From Candidatus Kapaibacterium sp. (GTDB lineage: Bacteria > Bacteroidota > Ignavibacteria > Kapaibacteriales > UBA4661), in contig JALONG010000001.1 of NCBI GenBank assembly GCA_025455065.1, forward strand, positions 62,001 through 126,000: a stretch of 64,000 nt of DNA. Direction: 5' to 3'. Positions 55,432 through 63,550 of this stretch are shown here, piece by piece; positions within the stretch are counted from its first letter, which is position 1, and each line of letters starts with the position of its first letter. The position numbers and the translations under genes were made by a program. Below the pieces are notes generated by a model. That model saw only the letters and a list, made by a program, of their open reading frames with translations. It had not been told where the DNA came from and ran no database searches.

Positions 55432-55893
55432 TTACGCTTCCATCCGCATTGTGTACATATACCGCATAAAACCTACCTTCTCGTAAGCCCGAACAGCTTT
55501 TTCGTTCTCGCAATACACCTCCAAACGAAGTTCCGTCACGCCCTGCTTTTTCGACCATTCGCGTAAATACCCCATAACATGAGCATTGATGCCTTTTCCG
55601 CGATGTTCCGGCACGACGTACATAAATCCCAAATACGCAAACTGCTCAAATTTTTTGTAGGGCTTCGCTTTCTCAAGACGCGCATACCCTGAGCCAACGG
55701 TGATTCCGCCCAGTTCAGCCACAATAAGTTCCACAAGTGGGCTTTCAATCATTGCCGGAAGGTCGTAGTAATGAATCGTCTCGTCTTTATGCGTCGGGTC
55801 AAAAGGGCGTTCATCGCTGATGATTCCTTGCTCGAATTTCAGCAATGTTGGTAAATCCTGTGTTGTTGCGGGGCGGAGGGTGAGGGTGTGCAT
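55432..55893 (-). CDS. GNAT family N-acetyltransferase
   Basis: The 153 residues follow the GNAT fold: RPAT-QDLPTLLKFEQ start, AELGGITVGSGYARLE, LGFMYVVPEHRGKGINAHVM (acetyl-CoA motif A, V-P-x-R-G-K-G), and NEKAVRAYEKVGF. Small amine or protein substrates are typical; given gabT and putrescine genes nearby, a polyamine or amino-acid substrate is conceivable but unproven. It lies 8 bases after the toxin gene. Confidence 0.85.
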   Translation of the reverse strand: MHTLTLRPATTQDLPTLLKFEQGIISDERPFDPTHKDETIHYYDLPAMIESPLVELIVAELGGITVGSGYARLEKAKPYKKFEQFAYLGFMYVVPEHRGKGINAHVMGYLREWSKKQGVTELRLEVYCENEKAVRAYEKVGFMRYMYTMRMEA

Positions 55894-55901
55894 AGCATTG
55901 T

Positions 55902-56363
55902 TTACGGTGCTTCTTTGGCTACAATGAGCGCTTCGGCAAGAACGCTCACGGATAATCGAAAATTAGTTTGTTGAATTTTCTCAAGCAATGGCTTTATGCT
56001 TGGAACAAAGCCCATTTGCTTTGCTTTGAGAAGAACGCCGAGTGTTCCGGTCATACGCAGATGAAGTAGATATGCAATTTTTCTTGCTTTTGCATCATCC
56101 AAAATCAGCAGACAATCTGGTGTCTCAAGTGCAAGCGCAATAGCGCTTGATTCGCCTCTATCAATTTGCAAGCACAGTATTTCTTGTCTTACAAGATCTT
56201 GGACTTCCTTTACAAGAACCCAATCAGGTAGCGGCTTCTCATACTCATCAGCAATTTCCTTTGTAGTATAAATTTCACCATAGACCTTTTGAAGTAGGTG
56301 TAATTCTCCAATCTTATCCAAAAGAATGAAACAGCTCGTATCGGCAATTATCACTTCACGCAT
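55902..56363 (-). CDS. DUF3368 PIN-like toxin
   Basis: The chosen ATG complementary to 56361-56363 (MREVIIADTSCFILLDKIG) overlaps the antitoxin stop by 8 bases; an ATG 12 bases upstream is also possible. The 153 residues show PIN-domain acidic positions: Asp in IIADTS, Glu in TTKEIADEYE, DRGESSAIALA and LILDDAKARK. DUF3368 proteins are predicted ribonuclease toxins paired with UPF0175 antitoxins, as here. The core acidic residues appear complete. Confidence 0.85.
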   Translation of the reverse strand: MREVIIADTSCFILLDKIGELHLLQKVYGEIYTTKEIADEYEKPLPDWVLVKEVQDLVRQEILCLQIDRGESSAIALALETPDCLLILDDAKARKIAYLLHLRMTGTLGVLLKAKQMGFVPSIKPLLEKIQQTNFRLSVSVLAEALIVAKEAP

Positions 56364-56583
56364 TGGCAAGGTCATTCGCTAATTCCGAAGCGGAATAGTT
56401 GAAAATAGAAACACCGTAATCACCCAAACGTTCAGCAAACGTACGCTTTGTCAGCCCGGCAAGTTCTGCTGCCTGCCCTAACGAAAGTTTTCCGCTTTCA
56501 TAAAGTCTGGTTGCGAGAATCATGGTTATTTCGCGGGAATCAGCCTCAAGGCTGTCTGGAACTTGTATTGTGATAGTTTTCAT
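56356..56583 (-). CDS. UPF0175 antitoxin
   Basis: ATG complementary to 56581-56583 gives MKTITIQVPDSL and 75 residues. The UPF0175 pattern is a short N-terminal strand, EITMILATRLYESGKLSLGQAAELAGLTKRTFAERLGDYGVSIFNYS. The helix-turn-helix-like segment should bind DNA for autoregulation. The stop overlaps the toxin start. It lies 30 bases downstream of gabD, so it may ride on that transcript. Confidence 0.87.
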   Translation of the reverse strand: MKTITIQVPDSLEADSREITMILATRLYESGKLSLGQAAELAGLTKRTFAERLGDYGVSIFNYSASELANDLANA

Positions 56584-56613
56584 TATGTTTTCTCCGTTGG
56601 TACGACAGAACAA

Positions 56614-58002
56614 TTATTCGTAAATAACCACCGTTTTCACGTTCATAAATTCCTTCATCCCAAAATACGAAAGTTCGCGCCCATAGCCCGATTTATTAAT
56701 TCCACCAAAGGGCAGTTGTGGTGTGGATTTCACCAATCCATTCACAAAGACCGCTCCGGCGTTGATGTTGTGAGCTATCCGCGTAGCCCTCTCTAGGTCT
56801 CGCGTCCAGACCGATGCACCCAAACCGTAGCGTGTCAAATTTGCCAATTCTACCGCTTCATCTGCATCCCGAACCCGCACCACTGCTGCCATTGGACCAA
56901 ACGTCTCTTCGTTAAAAGCAGGAGAATGTTGCGGGACATCCACCATGAGCGAGGCTTGCATATTTGCTCCTTCCCGCGAACCGCCCACAAGCAGCTTCCC
57001 GCCTTGTTGTTGCGTGGTTTGGAGTTGTGCATGAAGTTTTTCGGCTAAATCCACTCGTGCCATAGGAGCAGTCGTGGTGCTGTTTTCAAGCGGATTGCCT
57101 TGTTTCAAGGCAGCAATTTTTTCCTCGCAACGATGCACAAAATCGTCATATAACGCCGATTCCACTAAAAAGCGTTTCGATGCAATGCACGACTGCCCCG
57201 CGTTTTGCATACGCGATTGCACTGCCACCGTCGCAGCCCGCTCCACGTCTGCATCCGCAAGCACAATAAGCGGGTCGCTGCCGCCCAGTTCCAACACCGA
57301 GCGTTTGATGTGCTTTCCCGCCAGAGCCGCCACGCTGGAACCCGCATATTCGCTGCCCGTCAGCGTTACGCCCTGCACCGCATCATGCGCGATGATGCTT
57401 TCGACGACATCCACATCCACAACGAGCGTTTGAAAGATTGTTGTCGGCAAAGCAAGTTCCAATGCGGCTTCCACGAATATCTTCTCAATCGCCAAAGCGC
57501 ATCCGACCACATTGGGTGCGTGTTTGAGCAACGCCACATTCCCCGCCATGAGTGACGGTGCGGCAAAGCGAAACACCTGCCAAAATGGGAAGTTCCAAGG
57601 CATAATTGCGAAAATCACACCAAGCGGTTCGTAAGCAACCGTTCCAAGCCGCATATCGGCAGGCTTGAAGTGGGTTTCAAGCGTTTCCTCCCGGATATAT
57701 TCCTCACCATGCTCTGCGTAAAAATCACACGTCATTGCGCATTTTTCTACTTCCGCACGGGATTCGGCGAGGATTTTCCCCATTTCCATGGTTATCAAAA
57801 GCGCAAGGTTGTCAATATCTGCTCGAAGGCGCATTGCAACTCGTTTCAGCAAGTCGGAGCGCTCTTGCATGGTAGTTTTTTTCCAAGCAAGAAAACCCTG
57901 AGCAGAAGATTCTAAGCGGCTTTCGAGCGTTTTGCCGTCCATAATCGGATATTCGGCAATAATGCTTTGGTCGTAGGGGTGGATAGAACGGAATGGTGAC
58001 AT
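56614..58002 (-). CDS. gabD: Succinate-semialdehyde dehydrogenase
   Basis: The 462 residues are an aldehyde dehydrogenase of the short SSADH (Sad/GabD2) type: IMPWNFPFWQVFRFA (about 133-147), ELGGSDP with catalytic Glu238, and catalytic Cys272 in GQSCIASKR. It oxidises succinate semialdehyde from gabT to succinate with NAD(P)+. Immediately upstream of its ATG lies a tract of about six heptanucleotide units. The next gene upstream on the chromosome is an antisense nuclease-like gene. Confidence 0.87.
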   Translation of the reverse strand: MSPFRSIHPYDQSIIAEYPIMDGKTLESRLESSAQGFLAWKKTTMQERSDLLKRVAMRLRADIDNLALLITMEMGKILAESRAEVEKCAMTCDFYAEHGEEYIREETLETHFKPADMRLGTVAYEPLGVIFAIMPWNFPFWQVFRFAAPSLMAGNVALLKHAPNVVGCALAIEKIFVEAALELALPTTIFQTLVVDVDVVESIIAHDAVQGVTLTGSEYAGSSVAALAGKHIKRSVLELGGSDPLIVLADADVERAATVAVQSRMQNAGQSCIASKRFLVESALYDDFVHRCEEKIAALKQGNPLENSTTTAPMARVDLAEKLHAQLQTTQQQGGKLLVGGSREGANMQASLMVDVPQHSPAFNEETFGPMAAVVRVRDADEAVELANLTRYGLGASVWTRDLERATRIAHNINAGAVFVNGLVKSTPQLPFGGINKSGYGRELSYFGMKEFMNVKTVVIYE

Positions 58003-58043
58003 TGGTTACTTGGGGCTTGGGTACTTGGGGCTTGGTTGCTTGG
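58003..58043. repeat. Heptanucleotide repeat directly before gabD start
   Basis: About six imperfect 7-base units of CTTGGGG/TTGGTTA type begin at the base after the gabD start codon. On the gabD sense strand the tract is C/A-rich and nearly G-free. Confidence 0.9.
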
Positions 58044-58125
58044 ATTTGAGTGGTTTTGGTGCATCATTGCCAAAACTTTTCGTAGATTTGGAAAAGTGCT
58101 TGTTGAACATACGGTAGCAATCGCA

Positions 58126-58821
58126 ATGAAATCTTCCAACGGAAAAACACTATCGTTCAAACCATTTGAAAAATGGAACATTGACGAACTTTTTGTAGAG
58201 TTCGGGCTTCAACGTCTTCAAAAATTGCCCCGCCTCGAAGAGTGGATAAACACTGCTCTTTCGCGGACAACAACCGATGTATCGGAAAAACACTTTGTGG
58301 TACGATTGCAAGAATTTTTGCGGGAAAATATAGATTACTGGAACGAAGAAGAACTCAAATTTAAGTTCATCGGACCACTTATTTCCACGATTAATCTTGA
58401 TTCCGCCCGATACTCATCGTTTTTGGACAGGAAACTGTCGGCAGAACTTCATGGCAAAAAAATCTCCGGCGTTGTAGATTTTATCGTAGCCACAGGCAAG
58501 GTAGAGCCTCGTGAACCGTTCTTTTTTCTGCATGAATACAAGAAAGAGCGCGGAGGCGATAATGACCCGCTCGGACAACTCATTATTGCCATGTATGCCG
58601 CACAAACACTTAATTCTACAACACATCCCGAAGAAGTTCATCCAATGTACGGCTGTTATGTTGTTGGTCGAAACTGGTTTTTTGTTGTGTTGGATGGCGC
58701 GAAATTCGCCACCAGCAAGGCTTTTGATGCTACTGAAGATGACATTTTTCAAATTATTGCGATTCTCCAAGAAGCGAAAATCTATATTGAAGAAATCCTT
58801 GCAAGACGGCTTATTTCCTAA
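58126..58821 (+). CDS. Stand-alone HsdR-N-like nuclease domain protein, copy 1
   Basis: ATG 58126 gives 231 residues. I do not know a named family, but the core reads as a PD-(D/E)XK nuclease: Glu in NEEELKFKFIGPLI (73-86), Asp118 in GVVDFIVAT, Glu137-x-Lys139 in FLHEYKK, and Gln in PLGQLIIAMYAAQ. This order resembles the N-terminal nuclease domain of type I restriction HsdR, but without helicase or partner subunits. The distinctive start is FKPFEKWNIDEL. A close paralogue lies at 62857. It is plus-strand among minus-strand putrescine genes. Confidence 0.75.
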   Translation: MKSSNGKTLSFKPFEKWNIDELFVEFGLQRLQKLPRLEEWINTALSRTTTDVSEKHFVVRLQEFLRENIDYWNEEELKFKFIGPLISTINLDSARYSSFLDRKLSAELHGKKISGVVDFIVATGKVEPREPFFFLHEYKKERGGDNDPLGQLIIAMYAAQTLNSTTHPEEVHPMYGCYVVGRNWFFVVLDGAKFATSKAFDATEDDIFQIIAILQEAKIYIEEILARRLIS

Positions 58822-58835
58822 ATTCTTCGAGAGTA

Positions 58836-59414
58836 TTACTTTTTCTTGGCAAGGTAGTAATAGTTTTCACCGATGTCAAAATGTTCTTTCAAAAGCTCAC
58901 AATTACTTGCTTCCAAGACTTTACGATATTCCTCCGCACCCAGCGAAAAATACTGAAACTCCTCGCTGTACATCATTCCAAGCCTCATTCCTGCTTCTTT
59001 GCCTGAGGTAAAAAGAAATAATCCTCGCGGAGCAAGGTGAGAAGTGATGTTGCGGATGACGCTGCGCTGCTCTTCAGGCGAAAGATGAAACATCATGCCC
59101 CATGAAACAACGGCATCAAAGGTGCGCCCAAAGTAGTCAAACTCCTGTATCTGTGCGCATTGTACAGGTACATTTGGAAAATTTGTGCGCAACTCTTCCA
59201 GCATTATTTCCGAGCTATCCACACCAAACACCTGAAATGATTCGGGATGTAGAAGTATTGCCTCCGTAATGGGTTTGCCCGTGCCACAGCCAACATCAAG
59301 AACTGATGCGCCTTTTGGGAGGCGTTCGAGTAAATCATCCAGTTCTGCCAGACCAACAGCGCTATATTGCCTATCAGCTGCATAAAACCTTGCAATCTGA
59401 TTATACGATTCCAT
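58836..59414 (-). CDS. SAM-dependent methyltransferase (class I)
   Basis: The 192 residues contain the SAM-binding motif VLDVGCGTGKP (about 38-48), the acidic FGVDSS strand end, FDAVVSWGMMFHLSPEEQ, and LAPRGLFLFTSG. It matches small UbiE/Tam-like methyltransferases; substrate unknown. It ends 14 bases from the convergent nuclease-like gene. Confidence 0.85.
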   Translation of the reverse strand: MESYNQIARFYAADRQYSAVGLAELDDLLERLPKGASVLDVGCGTGKPITEAILLHPESFQVFGVDSSEIMLEELRTNFPNVPVQCAQIQEFDYFGRTFDAVVSWGMMFHLSPEEQRSVIRNITSHLAPRGLFLFTSGKEAGMRLGMMYSEEFQYFSLGAEEYRKVLEASNCELLKEHFDIGENYYYLAKKK

Positions 59415-59519
59415 CTATAACCCTTGAAAAATCCGACAGCCCGCTAAGAAGCGGACAGCCGGAACAAAAAAATCTATCGCTCAGAATTAGCCAATGACCA
59501 AGAAACCAATGACCTGCTC

Positions 59520-60974
59520 TCAATACCACCCAACGGGCGCAGTATCAAGATTGATGTTAATTTGTTTGGTCTCCAAATACGCTTCGATGCCGTACAGCCC
59601 TAATTCACGCCCTGTCCCGCTTTGTTTGTAGCCACCCCAGGGCATTTCGTTGTAGGTGGGGTGATAATAATTTATCCACGTAATTCCTGCGCGGAGTTCA
59701 CGAATGACGCGGTGTGCGCGGGTGATGTCCTGCGTGAAAATGCCCGCAGCCAAGCCGTAATGCGTGTCGTTGGCAAGGGCAACAGCTTCTTCGTCGGTGG
59801 AAAATTTCATAATTGCCGCAACGGGTCCGAAGATTTCTTCACGGACAATGCGCATAGTCGGCGTAACATCCGTGAAAACGGTCGGATTCAGGAAATATCC
59901 CGTTGTAAGGTGTGCCGGGCGGTCGCCGCCGTAAGCTAGTGTTGCACCTTCTTCTTTGCCAATAGCAATGTACTTTTCAACTTTTGTGCGGTGTTCAGCA
60001 CTTACCAGTGGACCCATTGTTACGCCATCCTCCAAGCCGCTTCCTACCTTGATGTCTTGGATTTTCGCCAAATAGCGTTTCATAAATTCGTCGTAAATGC
60101 CCTCTTGTACAAGCAAGCGCGTTCCTGCTGAACACACCTGTCCGGTGCCTGCGAAGGTCGCAAACAAGCCCCAATCAATCGCCAAATCCATGTTGCAATC
60201 GTTGAAAAAAATCGCCGGGCTTTTGCCGCCGAGTTCGAGTGTAACGCGCTTGAGTTGTTTGGAAGCGAGTTCCATGATGCGCGAACCAGTTACAGTGCCG
60301 CCGGTGAAGGCAACTTTGTCCACGTCGGGATGCGTTACAATTGCTTCTCCGGCAGTTTTACCATCGCCTGTAACAATGTTCACAACGCCAGCCGGAAAGC
60401 CAACTTCGTGAATAAGTTTCGCAAGTTCAATCGCTGTGAGCGGTGTAAGTTCGGAGGGCTTCAACACCACACAATTCCCCGCAGCCAGCGCCGGCGCGAG
60501 TTTCCACGCTGCCATGAGAATCGGGAAATTCCAAGGAATGATTTGCCCGCACACACCCAACGGCTCACGAATCACGTAAGAAAGAGCGTTTGCGGGTGTT
60601 TGCATTGTTTCGCCATGCACTTTTGTTGCCAAGCCTGCGTAAAACTCAAAACACGCCGCAGCGTCGAAAACATCACCTTCCGCCTCGCGCCGAGCCTTGC
60701 CGTTATTCAACACTTCAAGCTCAATCAGCATAGCGGCATTGTCCTGAATTTTCTGCGAAAGCCGCATCAAAAGGCGGCTGCGATCGAGAGCCGTTGTTTT
60801 GCTCCACGTTGCAAAGGCTTTTCGTGCTGCTTTCACGGCGGTATCAACGTCGTCCGGTCCTGCTTCGGGAACAACGGCAAATGCCTGTTCTGTTGCGGGA
60901 TTCAGGACTTCGCGGGTCTTGCCCGATGCGGCGTTTACAAACTCGCCGTCAATGTACATTTGATAGGATTTCAT
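59520..60974 (-). CDS. NAD-dependent aldehyde dehydrogenase (aminobutyraldehyde/PuuC-BetB type)
   Basis: The 484 residues are a full-length ALDH: IIPWNFPILMAAWKLAPALAAGN (about 145-167), Glu247 in TLELGGKSP, Cys281 in GQVCSAGTR, and the C-terminal EMPWGGYKQSGTGRELG. This is the betaine-aldehyde/gamma-aminobutyraldehyde dehydrogenase branch. Between gabD and a PotA-type importer, oxidation of an aminobutyraldehyde from putrescine to GABA is the most economical role, but the first step (oxidase, aminotransferase or ligase) is not in the window. A long heptanucleotide tract ends two bases before its ATG. Confidence 0.85.
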   Translation of the reverse strand: MKSYQMYIDGEFVNAASGKTREVLNPATEQAFAVVPEAGPDDVDTAVKAARKAFATWSKTTALDRSRLLMRLSQKIQDNAAMLIELEVLNNGKARREAEGDVFDAAACFEFYAGLATKVHGETMQTPANALSYVIREPLGVCGQIIPWNFPILMAAWKLAPALAAGNCVVLKPSELTPLTAIELAKLIHEVGFPAGVVNIVTGDGKTAGEAIVTHPDVDKVAFTGGTVTGSRIMELASKQLKRVTLELGGKSPAIFFNDCNMDLAIDWGLFATFAGTGQVCSAGTRLLVQEGIYDEFMKRYLAKIQDIKVGSGLEDGVTMGPLVSAEHRTKVEKYIAIGKEEGATLAYGGDRPAHLTTGYFLNPTVFTDVTPTMRIVREEIFGPVAAIMKFSTDEEAVALANDTHYGLAAGIFTQDITRAHRVIRELRAGITWINYYHPTYNEMPWGGYKQSGTGRELGLYGIEAYLETKQININLDTAPVGWY

Positions 60975-60976
60975 TG

Positions 60977-61073
60977 TTTTTGGTTTTTGGTTTTTGGTTT
61001 TTGGTTTTTGGTTTTTGGTTGTTGGTTGTTGGTTGTTGGTTGTTGGTTGTTGGTTGTTGGTTGTTGGTTGTTG
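60977..61073. repeat. Heptanucleotide tandem repeat before aldehyde dehydrogenase start
   Basis: About fourteen 7-base units: five to six of TTTTTGG, then about eight of TTGTTGG, almost perfect. On the dehydrogenase sense strand it reads CCAACAA then CCAAAAA, ending at the start codon. Confidence 0.97.
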
Positions 61074-61138
61074 ATGCCGAACACTTCTTGACCTCAGAAG
61101 CGCGGAGAAATGAAGGAATTTCTCACGAATAATCTGCT

Positions 61139-61570
61139 TTACGAGGCTTTCGCATTTTTTTCATCATACTTTTTCCAAGCACCAAGCATTGCACCGCACG
61201 CAATAGCATTCAGCAACACACCACCGCCGTTTATCAAACTTAACTGAATCGGGCGCAAGGAAAAAAGGTCAGTTTGCGCAAGCGGGAAATAGGTATAACC
61301 AAGCCACAACAAGGCTGCAAGCAAGATTCCGTCTCGCACGTTGTCAATGTTGAGTTTGGTAAAAACCCATGCCGTAACGTAGCACGAGACCACTTCACCC
61401 GCAAACGAAACCACGTAGGCAAAGACTGACGTTGCTTCAAAATCTGCTGCTTGTTTCGCCAAAAGCTGCATCCATTTATTGCGCAAAAGGCTATACCAAG
61501 TTACATCAATAACTTGCTGAATGAGAATTACCGCTCCAACGGCAAGGTGGTTTATACGAAGTTTTTTCAT
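61139..61570 (-). CDS. DUF1761-like membrane protein
   Basis: ATG complementary to 61568-61570 gives MKKLRINHLAVGAVIL and 143 residues. Four membrane helices are seen (about 7-27, 48-72, 78-98, 113-133). The INHLAVGAVILIQQVIDVTWYSLL start is that of DUF1761 proteins (usual form NWLAV-VAA-V-F-LG-LWYS). Function unknown. It lies between potA and the aldehyde dehydrogenase on the same strand, 37 bases after potA. Confidence 0.75.
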   Translation of the reverse strand: MKKLRINHLAVGAVILIQQVIDVTWYSLLRNKWMQLLAKQAADFEATSVFAYVVSFAGEVVSCYVTAWVFTKLNIDNVRDGILLAALLWLGYTYFPLAQTDLFSLRPIQLSLINGGGVLLNAIACGAMLGAWKKYDEKNAKAS

Positions 61571-61607
61571 TGGTTTGGTATGTAGGTAAAAAAAATGTTC
61601 TTCTCCA

Positions 61608-62717
61608 TTACGCAAAAATGCTGCAATCTTCCGGCTTCCATGACAAGGCAACTTCATCTCCAACAGAATACGATGCCTCGCCAAGCGTGGTTTCAAGAGC
61701 TGTCAAGAGCAGTTCTCCTTTGAGGTCAATACGATATTTCCGCGTCGAACCAACGAAAATAATTTCTTGTAGTATTCCCTTCAATGCCCCTTCATTCCTT
61801 GTGTTTGCAGGGTGAATGCGAATAGCTTCCGGTCGCAAAAACACGATTACTTTTTGTCCTTCGCGCAAGGGATCTTTGTGCGTAGATGCGCTCACAGGAA
61901 AGTACACACTACCCGCACTTATACTTGCGCTGCCGTCGTTTTGTGTTTTGGTTGCACGCGCCTCAAACTTGTTTGATTCGCCAATAAATTCAGCAACGAA
62001 GGGCGTTTCGGGATGGTAGTACATTTCATTGCTTGTGCCGATTTGCTCCAAATTCCCACCGTTCATAACCGCAATGCGGTCGCTCATCGTCAGAGCCTCT
62101 TCTTGGTCGTGCGTAACATACACAAACGTCTTTCCAAGCCGCTTTTGGAGGGATTTGAGTTCGGATTGCATCTGCTTTCTTAGTTTCAAATCTAATGCGC
62201 CCAGAGGTTCATCCAAAAGCAAAATTTCAGGATTATTCGCCACAGCCCGCGCTATTGCTATGCGTTGCTGCTGTCCGCCGGAAAGTTCTTGGGGTTTACG
62301 CCGTGAGAAATCGGTCATCTGTACCATTTGCAACATCTCTTCAACACGTTGTTGTATCTGGCTTGCAGACATTTTCTCCGTACCTTTTTTTTGCTTCAAA
62401 CCAAAAGCGATATTTTGCTCAACGTTCATGTTCGGAAAAAGCGCGTAGTTCTGAAATACCGTGTTTACATGACGTTTATAGGGCGGCAACAGCGAAATAT
62501 CTTCGTCTTTGAGCGTTATTGTGCCACTTGTAGGGAGTTCAAAACCGCCAATCATGCGCAAAGTCGTGGTTTTACCACATCCCGAAGGACCAAGAATTGT
62601 GAGAAATTCCCCCGCTTCTATGGCAAGATTTAGATTTTTCACGACGTGCGATGCGCCGTAGTATTTTTCGATGTTGGAAAGCGTGAGAATGGGCATTGGT
62701 GTTAGTTTATCGGTCAT
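61608..62717 (-). CDS. potA: Polyamine ABC transporter ATP-binding protein
   Basis: The 369 residues have Walker A GPSGCGKT (43-50), signature LSGGQQQR, Walker B ILLLDEP, the HDQEEA switch, and a C-terminal TOBE domain (FLRPEAIRI ... VGSTRKYRIDLKG), matching PotA. It energises spermidine/putrescine import with the PotC-like permease at the window edge. An in-frame ATG at 62696 (MPILTLSN) is an alternative start; the ATG at 62717 itself continues the ATGACC words of the upstream repeat, so the shorter form may be original. Confidence 0.88.
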   Translation of the reverse strand: MTDKLTPMPILTLSNIEKYYGASHVVKNLNLAIEAGEFLTILGPSGCGKTTTLRMIGGFELPTSGTITLKDEDISLLPPYKRHVNTVFQNYALFPNMNVEQNIAFGLKQKKGTEKMSASQIQQRVEEMLQMVQMTDFSRRKPQELSGGQQQRIAIARAVANNPEILLLDEPLGALDLKLRKQMQSELKSLQKRLGKTFVYVTHDQEEALTMSDRIAVMNGGNLEQIGTSNEMYYHPETPFVAEFIGESNKFEARATKTQNDGSASISAGSVYFPVSASTHKDPLREGQKVIVFLRPEAIRIHPANTRNEGALKGILQEIIFVGSTRKYRIDLKGELLLTALETTLGEASYSVGDEVALSWKPEDCSIFA

Positions 62718-62764
62718 GAGTCATTTAGTCATTGGTCATTTGGGCATTGGTCATTGGTTGTTCT
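62718..62764. repeat. Heptanucleotide repeat directly before potA start
   Basis: Six or seven imperfect 7-base units of GGTCATT type (sense strand AATGACC) begin at the base after the annotated potA start. Confidence 0.9.
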
Positions 62765-62856
62765 TGGAGCATGATTTGATGCGGTTTTGCTTTGAAATTT
62801 TTTGTAACTTAGTGTTTACTGGATTTTGCGAACAACTTCATTCAAAGGAAAGCACC

Positions 62857-63528
62857 ATGAAATCAACGAAAGAAAAAGCGCAAATGCTCAAACCATTTGA
62901 AAAATGGAATATTGACCAGTTAAAAAAACAGTTTGGGCTTCAAAGCCGAACAAGTATTCCACTACTCGAAGCATGGATGACAAGCCCGAAAGAGCCCCTT
63001 TCTATGCTGGTAAAGCAAACTGTTCTCAAACTGCAAGAGTTTTTGCGTCTGCGCATTGATTATTGGAATGAAGAAGAACTCAAATTCAAGTTCATCGGTC
63101 CACTTATAGCCACGATTCCTTTTGATACCGAAGAGTATTCCGCGTTTTTAGACAGAAAACTTCCTGCAGAACTCAATGGCGAAAAAATCACCGGAATCGT
63201 TGATTTTATGGTCGCTACGGGCAGAGTTGAACCACAAGAACCATTTTTCTTTTTGCATGAATACAAAAAAGCTCGTGGTAGCGATAATGACCCGCTAGGA
63301 CAGCTCTTGATTGCCATGTATGCCGCACAAACACTCAATTCTTCCAAACACCCGATGTATGGTTGCTTCGTGGTCGGTCGCAACTGGTTTTTTGTCGTGC
63401 TGGACGGCTTGGAATACGCCACCAGCAGGGCTTTTGATGCAACGGAAGAAGATGATGTGTTTCAAATCATTGCGATATTGCAGCAAGCAAAAAACTACAT
63501 TGATGAAATCCTTTCCAAGCCGCGTTAA
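62857..63528 (+). CDS. Stand-alone HsdR-N-like nuclease domain protein, copy 2
   Basis: ATG 62857, preceded by AAAGGAAAG, gives 223 residues. It is a close paralogue of 58126-58821: the NEEELKFKFIGPLI segment is identical, with Asp116 in GIVDFMVAT, Glu135-x-Lys137 in HEYKK and PLGQLLIAMYAAQ. The putative nuclease centre is intact in both copies; differences lie mainly in residues 20-60. It sits antisense between potA and the permease gene, which are normally contiguous, so it appears inserted into the transporter operon. Function unknown. Confidence 0.75.
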   Translation: MKSTKEKAQMLKPFEKWNIDQLKKQFGLQSRTSIPLLEAWMTSPKEPLSMLVKQTVLKLQEFLRLRIDYWNEEELKFKFIGPLIATIPFDTEEYSAFLDRKLPAELNGEKITGIVDFMVATGRVEPQEPFFFLHEYKKARGSDNDPLGQLLIAMYAAQTLNSSKHPMYGCFVVGRNWFFVVLDGLEYATSRAFDATEEDDVFQIIAILQQAKNYIDEILSKPR

Positions 63529-63550
63529 TACTTGTTTGCTTGGGGCTTCG

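Noticed and set aside
60255-61091. Plus-strand 278-codon open frame ending in a Trp/Phe/Leu/Val repeat
   Set aside because: The repetitive hydrophobic tail is only the translation of the heptanucleotide tract, and the rest is antisense to the aldehyde dehydrogenase.
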